Assembly (NCBI RefSeq): GCF_014698015.1
Contig: NZ_JACXBS010000006.1
Span: forward strand, 215,149-279,148
Direction: 5' to 3'
DNA length: 64,000 bases
Origin: Kocuria sp. cx-455
GTDB lineage: Bacteria; Actinomycetota; Actinomycetes; Actinomycetales; Micrococcaceae
Shown here one piece after another: positions 36,975 through 45,593 of the stretch. The position numbers and the translations under genes are program-made. The number at the start of each line of letters is the position of its first letter. The first letter of the stretch is position 1. The notes beneath the pieces were generated by a model. It had not been told where the DNA came from. It made no database searches and saw nothing but the letters and a program-made list of their open reading frames with translations.

Positions 36975-38603
36975 TTACCCGCCGATCCCGACCACCGCGA
37001 TCATCACGGGCACGATGGTCACGATGAGGATCACGCCCAGGATGTCGAAGAAGATGCCGGTGCGGATCATGCGGGTGATGGGCACGGCGCCGGTGCCGTA
37101 GACGATCGCGTTCTGCGGGGTGGAGACCGGAAGCATGAACCCGAAGGATGCGGCGAAGGTCGCGGCCATGGCCGGTACGAACGGGTCTACCCCCATGGCC
37201 TGACACAGCGGGATCACGATCGGCACGATGACCGCGGCGGACGCCGTGTTGGACGTGGTCTCCGAGATCAGCACGGCCAGCACCGCGGAGAACACGGTGA
37301 TCGTCGCAACGTTGGTGATGTTCAGGTTTTCGGAAGCCCCGGTGCCAATGGTTTCCGCCAGGCCGGTCTCCGCGAGGAGCGAGCCGAAAATGATGCCGGT
37401 ACCGAACAGGATGATGGTTCCCCAGTCGATCTTGGCGGCGTCGGACCAGGTGAGAGTTGCTTCGCGCTTCTTCCAGTTGGTGGGAAGCAGGAACAACAGG
37501 GACGCGCCCAGGACGGCCACGATGCCCTCGTCGAGACGGTCATCCACAAAGATGTAGGCGTCGGACTCGGTGCCACCGACCAGGCTGACAACCGCCGGGA
37601 GCAGCCAGAGAGTCACCGTGAAGCCGAACGCGATCAGCGTGTTCTTCTCCGCCCGGGACATGGGCCCTTGTTCTTCCCGATGCTGGCGGACGTATTCCTC
37701 CACGCCCTCGATCCGACGAATTTCTGGCCTGTTGAGCAGGACCATGACGATGGTCAGAACAACGAACATGGCCAGGCAGACCGGGAACGCAATGGCCATC
37801 CACTGGGCGAAAGAAATGCGGGTGCCGGTGGCCTCCTCAATGAGACCGCGGCCGATCAGGTTGGGCGGGGAACCGACCGGGGTCAGCAGACCACCCACAC
37901 TCGCGCCGTAGGCGAGCATGAGCAACAGTGCCGCACCCACACGCAGTCGCAACGGGTCGAAGTTGGCCTTGACCACGCCGCGGTCCTGCATCATCTCGGC
38001 AATGACCGCCAGGATGCCCAGCGCGGTGGGCATGAGCATGGCCACGGTGGCAGTGTTGGAGACGAACGCGGAGAGAATGCACGTGATCACGCCGAAGGCA
38101 ATGATGATCCGATATGTGGATCGGCCGACTCCCGGTAATGACAGCACCGCGAGCGCGAGCCGCTGGGCAATACCGTGTTTGAGCATGGCCGCGGCCAGGA
38201 TGAACGCGCCGATGAAGGTGAAGATCGTGGTCGATCCGAACGGCGCCAGGACGTCCCCGGCCGGGGCCACGCCGAGTATCACCACCGCCGCCACACCGAT
38301 GAGACCTCCCACCGGAATGGGCACGGGCTCACAGATCCAGAGGATGATCACGCCCAACAGCACGGCGGCCAGGGTGTGCTGATTCCGTTCCAGGTTCAGC
38401 GGGAGCAGCGCGAAGATGATGGCCACGACCGGGGCGAGAAACAGCCCGGAGGTCTGGCGAGCGCGTTCGAACTTCTCCTCCCGCGGGGACAGCGTCTGCT
38501 CGCTGAGACTGCGGAAGGTTTTGCCACCCAGCAGGGCGGCGCGCACGTCCGTGCGCTGTGGCGAGCGGGCGGTTTCGGCGGACTCGGATTCCTGCGTGCT
38601 CAT
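36975..38603 (-). CDS. SLC13/DASS family sodium:dicarboxylate symporter
   Basis: A 542-residue DASS permease. Both Ser-Asn-Thr signatures are present: FVSNTATVAMLMP and TTSNTASAAVIVP, and GSPPNLIGRGL follows the first half. It starts with ~55 hydrophilic residues and contains a basic cytoplasmic loop near residue 300. DASS proteins import succinate, malate, fumarate or tartrate with Na+. Divergent from a LysR regulator and near a tartrate/malate dehydrogenase gene, it likely imports tartrate or D-malate. Confidence 0.9.
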   Translation of the reverse strand: MSTQESESAETARSPQRTDVRAALLGGKTFRSLSEQTLSPREEKFERARQTSGLFLAPVVAIIFALLPLNLERNQHTLAAVLLGVIILWICEPVPIPVGGLIGVAAVVILGVAPAGDVLAPFGSTTIFTFIGAFILAAAMLKHGIAQRLALAVLSLPGVGRSTYRIIIAFGVITCILSAFVSNTATVAMLMPTALGILAVIAEMMQDRGVVKANFDPLRLRVGAALLLMLAYGASVGGLLTPVGSPPNLIGRGLIEEATGTRISFAQWMAIAFPVCLAMFVVLTIVMVLLNRPEIRRIEGVEEYVRQHREEQGPMSRAEKNTLIAFGFTVTLWLLPAVVSLVGGTESDAYIFVDDRLDEGIVAVLGASLLFLLPTNWKKREATLTWSDAAKIDWGTIILFGTGIIFGSLLAETGLAETIGTGASENLNITNVATITVFSAVLAVLISETTSNTASAAVIVPIVIPLCQAMGVDPFVPAMAATFAASFGFMLPVSTPQNAIVYGTGAVPITRMIRTGIFFDILGVILIVTIVPVMIAVVGIGG

Positions 38604-38651
38604 GGCGAAAGCCTTTCGTCGCGGTCATCGCGGGTATACACACCATGCTCT

Positions 38652-38667
38652 TGTGACTTGCATCACG
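38652..38667 (+). promoter_or_regulatory. CRP/GlxR-like binding site
   Basis: TGTGACTTGCATCACG matches TGTGA-N6-TCACA at nine of ten specified bases and lies in the shared upstream region of the SLC13 permease and lysR. It suggests cAMP-dependent carbon control of the dicarboxylate locus. Confidence 0.6.
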
Positions 38668-38726
38668 TCCAAGGCGTATTATCTACTGAACACATAGGCA
38701 AAAGCAATGGATCAGGGGTAGGACGC

Positions 38727-39656
38727 GTGGATGTGAGGCAACTGACGTACTTCCTGGCGGTGGTCGAGCACGGTGGATTCACTCGCGCTGCGGAGCACCT
38801 GATCATTGCCCAGCCCTCACTGTCGCAGACAATCAAGGGCCTGGAGCGAGAGCTCGGCGTCTCCCTGTTCCATCGCATCGGGCGGCGGGTGGTCCTCAGC
38901 GAGGCCGGTCACGAACTGCTCGGTCCTGCCCGACTCGTGGTGCGGGACCTCGAGGCGGCCCGCAGCGCCGTGGACAATGTGCGCGGGGTGCGCAGCGGTC
39001 GCCTGGACATGATTGCAATGCCGTCCCCCGGGATCGAACCGCTGACCTCGATGATCGCCGCGTACGCGCGCACCCACCCGGCCGTGACACTCAACGTGGA
39101 CGCGGCCTTCACCGCCGAGGAGGTCCTCGACTCCGTGCGCACCGGCGGCGCGGAGATCGGCATCCTGGGCACCAAGGCCCCCTTCCGCTCCGGCGATGTG
39201 GAGGTTTTACACCTCGAACAACAACCCCTGGTGCTCATCGCGGCCCCGGGGACGGACGCCTTTGACGGCGCGGACACCATCCACCGAAAGGATTTGGCCG
39301 GGCACCGGATCGTGGCCTCGCAACGGGGCTCACTCATGCGCTTGATGGTCGATGACACCCTGGCCCATGGCGTGCCCCTGCAGATTGTCGCGGAGGTCGC
39401 CCACCGCACCTCGGTGTTGCCCCTGGTCCTGGCGGGGGTGGGGCACGCGGTCATGCCGTCCTCGTGGACGCCGCTCGCGCACCAGGCCGGTCTGCGAGTG
39501 CTGCAGATTTCGCCGACGACGCCGCTGCACGTTGCCGTGATCAGTCGCCCCGAGCACGTGACACCGGCCGCCAGGGCGTTCCTCGAGGTGGCGGAGGAGC
39601 ATGCGGCTCGGGTCCGCGGGGGCAGGACGCCCGATAGTGAGCCCACCGAGCAATAG
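38727..39656 (+). CDS. LysR family transcriptional regulator
   Basis: A 309-residue LTTR. The N-terminal HTH is MDVRQLTYFLAVVEHGGFTRAAEHL...QPSLSQTIKGLERELG; the C-terminal part is the usual periplasmic-binding-like effector domain. Start GTG at 38727. It sits between the SLC13 permease (divergent) and tartrate dehydrogenase (downstream, 135 bp), so it is the probable regulator of both, with tartrate or malate as co-inducer. Confidence 0.92.
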   Translation: MDVRQLTYFLAVVEHGGFTRAAEHLIIAQPSLSQTIKGLERELGVSLFHRIGRRVVLSEAGHELLGPARLVVRDLEAARSAVDNVRGVRSGRLDMIAMPSPGIEPLTSMIAAYARTHPAVTLNVDAAFTAEEVLDSVRTGGAEIGILGTKAPFRSGDVEVLHLEQQPLVLIAAPGTDAFDGADTIHRKDLAGHRIVASQRGSLMRLMVDDTLAHGVPLQIVAEVAHRTSVLPLVLAGVGHAVMPSSWTPLAHQAGLRVLQISPTTPLHVAVISRPEHVTPAARAFLEVAEEHAARVRGGRTPDSEPTEQ

Positions 39657-39668
39657 GTACATCCTATT
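39652..39668. promoter_or_regulatory. Inverted repeat AATAGG-N5-CCTATT
   Basis: A perfect 6-bp inverted repeat with 5-bp spacer that begins inside the lysR stop codon and lies about 125 bases upstream of the tartrate dehydrogenase start. It could be the LysR recognition site, but no second copy was found before the SLC13 gene. Confidence 0.4.
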
Positions 39669-39791
39669 TAGAGAATGAAAAACCAGTCTTGGACCTATGC
39701 ACTATCCGGGCGCTCTACTGGATGACAGGACATGCGCCGTGGATCGCGGCCTCCCATCACCAGCCCTCGCATTCTCGAGAAGGAGCGCACC

Positions 39792-40889
39792 ATGACTGAG
39801 CAAAAGGTATTCACCATTGCCTCAATCCCCGCGGACGGGGTGGGCAAGGAAGTCATCACCGCCGGCCGCAAGGTCCTGGACGCCATTGCCGAGCACTCCG
39901 GCGGAGCGTTCTCCTTCGACTGGACCGAGTTCCCGTGGGGCTCTGCCTACTACGCGGAGCACGGCGTGATGATGGCTTCGGACGGCCTGGAGACGCTGAA
40001 GGACTTCGATGCCATTTACTTTGGCGCCGTGGGCTGGGACAACGTGCCCGATCATGTGAGCCTATGGGGCTTGCGCCTGAACATCACACAGAACTTCGAC
40101 CAGTGGGCCAACATCCGCCCCGTGAAGTTCCTGCCCGGGGTGCAGTCGCCGCTGCGCAAGGCCGATGACACCGAACTCGACTGGGTGGTGGTGCGTGAGA
40201 ACAGCGAGGGCGAGTACGCCGGCCTGGGCGGACGCAACCTCTCCGGGCGCGGGCCCGGCAACGAGATGGCCGTGCAGACCTCCCTGTTCACCGAGAAGGG
40301 CTGCGAACGCATCATCCGTTTCGCCTTCGACCTGGCGCGCACCCGCACGGTGAAGAAGGTTTCCAGCGTCACCAAGTCCAACGCGCAGCAGTACGGGATG
40401 GTCCTGTGGGACGAGGTCTTCGCCCGCGTGGCCGCCGACTACCCGGACGTGGCCACCGAGTCCGTGCTCGTGGACGCCATGAGCGCCAAGTTCGTGCTGC
40501 ACCCGGAGGAACTGTCCGTGGTGGTGGCCTCCAACCTCAACGCGGACATCCTCTCCGACCTCGGTTCCGCCCTGGCCGGCAGCCTGGGCCTGGCCGCGAG
40601 CGCCAACCTCAACCCGGAGCGCCGCTTCCCGTCCATGTTCGAACCGGTCCACGGTTCCGCCCCGGACATCGCCGGTCAGGGAATCTCCAACCCCATTGGC
40701 GCGATCGCCAGCGCCGCGCTGATGCTCGACCACTTCGGTCTTCATGCCGAGGCCCGCCGCCTCGAGGCAGCCATCGCGGCGACGACGGCGTCCGGTCACC
40801 TCACCCGCGACATCGGCGGCACCGCGAGTACGGAGGAGACAACCGACGCGATCATTGCGGCTTTTCTGGGGGCCCGGGCTGCGGTCTGA
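39792..40889 (+). CDS. Tartrate/D-malate dehydrogenase (decarboxylating)
   Basis: A 365-residue beta-decarboxylating dehydrogenase of the isopropylmalate/tartrate dehydrogenase family. The motifs VVVRENSEGEYAG and NLNADILSDLGSAL...SANLNPERRFPSMFEPVHGSAPDIAGQGISNPI are those of TtuC/DmlA. It oxidises D-malate or tartrate to pyruvate or hydroxypyruvate/oxaloglycolate with NAD+. Start ATG at 39792 with GAAGGAG upstream. End point of the locus begun by the SLC13 permease. Confidence 0.93.
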   Translation: MTEQKVFTIASIPADGVGKEVITAGRKVLDAIAEHSGGAFSFDWTEFPWGSAYYAEHGVMMASDGLETLKDFDAIYFGAVGWDNVPDHVSLWGLRLNITQNFDQWANIRPVKFLPGVQSPLRKADDTELDWVVVRENSEGEYAGLGGRNLSGRGPGNEMAVQTSLFTEKGCERIIRFAFDLARTRTVKKVSSVTKSNAQQYGMVLWDEVFARVAADYPDVATESVLVDAMSAKFVLHPEELSVVVASNLNADILSDLGSALAGSLGLAASANLNPERRFPSMFEPVHGSAPDIAGQGISNPIGAIASAALMLDHFGLHAEARRLEAAIAATTASGHLTRDIGGTASTEETTDAIIAAFLGARAAV

Positions 40890-40961
40890 AGCAATCGCAG
40901 AACCCCTCCACGTACCGGCGAAAGCCTCAACTTCAGCGGCCAGGACGTGTAGCATCCGGGT

Positions 40962-41393
40962 ATGGCTCTCGTCTCCAGCACAGGTTTCGCCCACGTCCGC
41001 CTCACGGTCACCGACATCCGCCGTTCTAAGGACTTCTACGACCGCGTCTTCGGGTGGCAAGCGGCGATAGACAACTCCGCGCAGGCCGATGACCCCGGGG
41101 TGCGTCAGTCGCAGGAACAGTATTACGGTGGCGTGGTGTACCAGACCCCCCAGGGCACACTGTTCGGACTACGCCCGGTCGGCACCGAGGCGTTCGACCC
41201 CGACGTCACGGGGCTGGACCACGTGAGCTTCGCCATCGAATCACGAACCGCGCTCGAGGCCGCAGCGGCCGAGTTGGACAACGCCGGCATCGAGCACGGC
41301 GAGGTCACGGACCTCACCGACGCCGGCATCGCGATCCTGTCATTTCAAGACCCCGACAACATCAACGTCGAATTGACCGCACCGCTACGGTGA
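40962..41393 (+). CDS. VOC family protein
   Basis: A 143-residue glyoxalase/bleomycin-resistance-type protein with paired motifs FAHVRLTVTDIRRSKDFYDRVFGW and GLDHVSFAIESRTALEAAAAEL, ending FQDPDNINVELTAP with the usual metal-binding Glu. Substrate unknown. Start ATG at 40962; ribosome site poor. Confidence 0.85.
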   Translation: MALVSSTGFAHVRLTVTDIRRSKDFYDRVFGWQAAIDNSAQADDPGVRQSQEQYYGGVVYQTPQGTLFGLRPVGTEAFDPDVTGLDHVSFAIESRTALEAAAAELDNAGIEHGEVTDLTDAGIAILSFQDPDNINVELTAPLR

Positions 41394-41450
41394 GCCGGTG
41401 ACCGCACCAGCACAGACCGGTCCGAGCATGGTGACCCCATCAACCAATGA

Positions 41451-41600
41451 TCGCTGGTGGAACGTCACCCCCTCTTACACCTAGAGGCTGCTATTCGACG
41501 CGACGCGGACGCGATCCTCACCTATGACCGCAGACTCAGCGACGCCGCCCGGCCGATGGGTCTTGAGATTGTCGTCCCCGGGGTTTCAGAGGCGCGCTGA
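41451..41600 (+). pseudogene. Remnant of a PIN-domain toxin gene (3' end)
   Basis: About 49 codons open after a TGA and ending at TGA 41598-41600. The translation (DADAILTYDRRLSDAARPMG, then LEIVVPGVSEAR) matches the C-terminus of the intact PIN toxin at 7.5 kb (SAILTYDIRLAEAARAHGLEVV). No start, antitoxin or N-terminal half is present. A decayed VapBC-type module. Confidence 0.7.
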
Positions 41601-41602
41601 AG

Positions 41603-42889
41603 TCAGAGCACCCGTCGCGCACCGTCCGCGGGGAGGACCGTGAAGGTGTCCGGGGTTCGTAGCTCGTGGTTCGTGAAGGCTCTCACAACGGCATCCCGAA
41701 CCTGGTCCAGTCCGGTCGTGTGGACGAGGGCGATTGCGGAGCCGCCGAAACCGCCTCCGGTCATTCGGGCGCCCAGCGCCCCGGCGTTCAACGCGGAGTC
41801 CACGGCGAGATCGAGTTCGAGGCAGGAGACTTCGTAGTCATCGCGCAGCGAGACATGCGAGGCAGTCATTAGTTTGCCGACGCCGCTCAGATCACCTTGA
41901 CGCAGCCGCTCCACCGTCTCCAGCACTCGGCGGTTCTCGGTCAGCACGTGCCGGACGCGGCGGGCCGTTTCAGAATCAAGGGCAGCTATATCGGCACTCG
42001 GGGCATCCCCGGTTGGCGAGGCGCCCGGGACCACGCCTGTGCCTGAGAAGGGGGCGGGAGCGGCGTCGGCGGCGGTGGGGAGATCGCGCAGGGAGGTGAC
42101 GCCCAAGGTGGTCGCGGCTCGTTCGCACGAGGCGCGGCGGGCGGCGTATCCGCCGTGGGCGTGGGAGTGGGCGACCTTGGTGTCGATCACGAGCACGCTG
42201 AGCCCGTGCTCGGCCAGGGGTAGGGGCACGACCTCCGATTCCAGGGTGCGGCAGTCCAGGAACAGCGCGCCGCCGGCCCGGCCCATGAGTGAGGCGGACT
42301 GGTCCATGATTCCGGTGGGTGCGCCGACGAATTCGTTTTCCGCGCGCTGGGTGAGCCGGGCGAGGTCCGGGTGGTTCAGGCCCAAGCCCAGGAGGTCGTT
42401 GAGGGCGACGATCGTGGCGACTTCGACCGCGTGGGATGAGGACAGGCCCGCACCCGTGGGCACGCTGGAGTCCAGGAGCAGCTCGAATCCGGGCACGACG
42501 ACCCCGCCCAGACCGGACAGAACGTAGGCGACGCCTGCGGGGTAGGCGCCCCAGCCGTCGACCGATCCGGGAGCGAGTTCCGCAACGGTGAAGGCGGCAT
42601 GGGAGAAGTCGCCACCGTCCGGGGCGTAGGTGGAGGCCAGGTCCGCGATGCCAACCGCTGGGTCGCTCGCCGACTTCAGCCGCATGGCGACCATGGCGGC
42701 GCGGTCGATCGCGAAGGGAAGCACGAGGCCGTCGTTGTAGTCCGTGTGTTCCCCAATGAGGTTCACCCGACCCGGGGCGCACCAAACGCCGTCCGGGGCG
42801 TGGCCGTAGAGTTCGGTGAATCGGCGGGCGAGGCGTTCGGCGCGGGTGCGCTCCGCGTGCTCGTTGTTCTCGGGTTGGTGAAGGGTCAT
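41603..42889 (-). CDS. galK: Galactokinase
   Basis: A 428-residue GHMP kinase. Motif 1 WCAPGRVNLIGEHTDYNDG is the galactokinase signature and motif 2 VPTGAGLSSSHAVEVA the ATP loop; GGGFGGSAIAL is motif 3. It phosphorylates galactose to galactose-1-phosphate. The start ATG at 42889 overlaps the galT stop as ATGA, so translation is coupled. Because galT appears interrupted, the Leloir pathway may be blocked after this step. Confidence 0.95.
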   Translation of the reverse strand: MTLHQPENNEHAERTRAERLARRFTELYGHAPDGVWCAPGRVNLIGEHTDYNDGLVLPFAIDRAAMVAMRLKSASDPAVGIADLASTYAPDGGDFSHAAFTVAELAPGSVDGWGAYPAGVAYVLSGLGGVVVPGFELLLDSSVPTGAGLSSSHAVEVATIVALNDLLGLGLNHPDLARLTQRAENEFVGAPTGIMDQSASLMGRAGGALFLDCRTLESEVVPLPLAEHGLSVLVIDTKVAHSHAHGGYAARRASCERAATTLGVTSLRDLPTAADAAPAPFSGTGVVPGASPTGDAPSADIAALDSETARRVRHVLTENRRVLETVERLRQGDLSGVGKLMTASHVSLRDDYEVSCLELDLAVDSALNAGALGARMTGGGFGGSAIALVHTTGLDQVRDAVVRAFTNHELRTPDTFTVLPADGARRVL

Positions 42890-44028
42890 GACGCGGCCCG
42901 CCTCAGGCGTTCGGCGGTGTGTTCCGCGGTGACGTCGTTGATGAAGGCGCCCATGGCGGCCTCGGAGCCGGCGAGGAATTTCAGTTTGTCCTCGGATCGG
43001 CGGGGGCTGGTCAGTTGCAGGTGGAGCCAGCCGGCCTCTCTGTCTGCGCGGGCGAGGGGCGGCTGATGCCACGCGGCAATGTACGGCGTGGGGGTCGAGT
43101 AGAGCCGGTCCACGCGCTGCACGAGGTCACGGTAGAGCACGGCGAGTTCATCGCGTTCGTCACCGGTCAGGGCCGCGAGATCGGGCACCTGCCGGTGCGG
43201 GACCAGGTGCACTTCCAACGGCCAGCGGGCGGCGTAGGGAACGTAGGCGGAGAAATGATCGCCGGTCAGCACCATGCGGTCCCCGGCGTCTGTTTCATCG
43301 CGCAACAGCTCGCCCATCAGGGGCCGGCCGGTCGCGTCCAGGTGGGCCCGCGAGCGCTCGGCCAGGCGCGCGGCGATCGGGGCGGCGTACGGGTAGGCGT
43401 AGATCTGACCGTGCGGATGGTGCAGCGTCACACCGATTTGTTCGCCGCGGTTCTCGAACGGGAACACCTGGCGGATGCCCTTCATGGCGGACAGCGCCTC
43501 CGTGCGCTGAGCCCACGCCTCGATGACCGTGCGGGCCCGCTCAAAAGGCAGGGACGCGAAGGAGCCTTCGTGCTCGGGCGTGTAGACCACCACTTCGCAG
43601 CGGCCATACGCGGGCGACGCCGCTCCCCACAGTTCCCGACCCGTCCCACCCCGAGGTTGCGGCAGCTCCCCCAGCTCCGAGCCCAGGGACGGGAAACGGT
43701 TCTCAAAGGCGACCACGTGGAAGTCCTCGGCCGGGATCTCGGACTCCCGGCCCTCCACGGACGGACACAGTGGACACTCATCAGCCGGCGGCAGATACGT
43801 GCGGCTCTGCCGATGGGCGGCCACCGCAACTCACTCCCCCGTCAGCCGGTCGAAGCGCACCTGCCCGTGACCGGAGCGCTCGCCCAGCGGACGGGCGTCG
43901 ACCACGCGCTCCACGGGGGCGGCACCGCGGTCGCTGAAGAACACGGCCTCGCGCCCGTCGGCCAGGCGGTGGCTCCGGTGCTCGATGGGCGGTGCGCCCG
44001 CCCGGTCTCCGGGGATGCATGATGTCAA
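42886..44028 (-). pseudogene. galT: Galactose-1-phosphate uridylyltransferase with in-frame stop
   Basis: One frame runs from TTG 44028 (GGAG seven bases upstream) through SHRLADGREAVFF and VRFDRLTGE, then meets TGA at 43831-43833 and continues in the same frame with VAVAAHRQSRTYLPPADECPLCPS to the natural stop. In GalT the residue after LTGE is Trp (LTGEWV), so this is a TGG-to-TGA change at codon 66. Everything downstream is intact, including the zinc Cys pair CPLC and the active HPHGQ in VTLHHPHGQIY. Re-initiation at GTG 43824 would give a 312-residue protein lacking the N-terminal substrate-binding Arg region. A sequencing error is possible. Confidence 0.85.
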
Positions 44029-44225
44029 CGGACGAGCTCCAGTCGCGGGTTGGTGATGTGTTGGTCCATGATCCTGTGCTCTGCAGCGGGGTCTCAAATC
44101 GAACATCGACCGGCCGGTGCGTGGGGAGGACGACGCTCGCGATATCGTGACCTCCAATGTGTCACCCTGGCACGCCAACCGGTAGTGGTGCTGCTGGACA
44201 TCGCACGCCCCAGGAGGGAGTCCCC

Positions 44226-45556
44226 ACGAACTCACCATCAACTATTCGGGCGCACCTGCCCTGGATAGTGGCCGGGATCGTTCTCGTGGCGCTGAGCCTG
44301 CGGGGACCGATCATTGCGCCCACGCCCGTGATCACCAACATTCAGGACGACATCGGGCTGTCGTCCGTGGCGGCAGGCCTGCTCACCGGGCTGCCCGTCC
44401 TGCTTTTCGCCGTCATCACCCCTGCGGCCACCGCGGTGATCCAGCGTGCGGGCCCCGAAGCCGCGATCCTGCTCTGTCTGGCCGGCATCCTGGTCGGCAC
44501 GGTGATCCGATCGGTGGGTTCCGCCGCGTTGGTCCTGACGGGGACCGTGATCATCGGTGCCGCGATCGCCGTCGGCAACATTGTGGTGCCGGTGATCATC
44601 CGCCGCGACGTCCCGGGTCCCCGGGTGTCGGTGGTGACCGCGGCCTATACCGCCGCACTCAACGTGGGCTCCATGATCACCGCGCTGGGCACCGCGCCGT
44701 TGGCCGACGCCGTGGGCTGGCGCTGGGCGCTGGCCATCTGGGGGCTGCTCGCGCTGGTGGGCTTGATGTACTGGCTCGGCTTGGCACGACGTCGTTCGGG
44801 CGCCGCAGCTGCGGACGCGACGGGCGACGCGGCGCGCTTGAGAGCGACGAGCCAGCCCGCGAGACCGACGCTCGCGAATCACTGAAATCGGCCCCCGGTA
44901 CCTCTCGTGTGCGCCGGATCGGCTGGTTGCTCGCACTCGCGTTCTGCGGGCAAGCGATGGCGTACTACTCGGTCACGGCCTGGTTACCCGCCTTGTTGGC
45001 GGACACCCGGGGGTTGAGCTTGGCAAGCTCCGGGGCCTCCGCCTCATTGTTCCAGGTCGCCGCGGTGATCGGAGCTTTCGGTGTACCCCTCCTGACCGCG
45101 CGGGCGCCGACCTGGGTGCCGGTCGTGGTGATCGGAGCCCTGTGGATCACGCTGCCGATCGGCCTGCTGGTGGCCCCCGGGTGGTACATGTTGTGGTCGA
45201 TCATCGGCGGGGCCGCCCAGGGCGGTGGGTTCACGGCCATCTTCTCGATCGTTGCCCGTGTGGCGCGCAGCTCCTCGGAAGCCGCCACCGTGTCCGCGCG
45301 CGTCCAGGGCATTGGATATTCGGCGGCCACCATCGGACCGCCCGTGGCGGGCGGGCTGAACACCCTGACCGGCGGGTGGACGGCCCCGCTGCTGTTGGTT
45401 CTGGCCGCAACGCTGGTGTTCGGTGTCGGAGGGGTCTTGGCGGCGCTCAGTAGTGGCCGGGCCCGGGGGGTAGCACACGTACTGACCCTTCTCCCTCCTA
45501 CGGCCCAAGAACGACCTGCCCGGGCTGCTCGACAGACCTCGTACCCTGGGGGCTGA
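44226..45556 (+). pseudogene. MFS transporter (CynX/NimT type), start lost and frameshifted
   Basis: Two pieces in different frames together make one ~440-residue 12-helix transporter. The first half (from about 44226) contains LSLRGPIIAPTPVITNIQDDIGLS, the CynX/NimT signature, and runs to a stop at 44885. The second half reads in another frame from at least 44831 through RRIGWLLALAFCGQAMAYYSVTAWLPAL to 45556. The shift lies in the hydrophilic central loop (about 44800-44880). An excellent ribosome site, AGGAGGGAG at 44212-44220, is followed not by ATG but by ACG at 44226. Unless an upstream ATG at 44157 is used, both start and frame are damaged. Confidence 0.75.
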
Positions 45557-45593
45557 ACGTGATCCGCCACACCGACGACAACGGAGAGCTCCC

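Noticed and set aside
43831..43833. TGA in galT read as Trp or selenocysteine
   Set aside because: TGA is the normal stop of many intact genes here, no SECIS-like hairpin is apparent and Trp is the conserved residue, so mutation or sequencing error is simpler.
44044..44088. Short frame MDQHITNPRLELVR ending in TTGA at the galT start
   Set aside because: A coupled leader peptide is imaginable, but there is no attenuator structure or conservation to support it.
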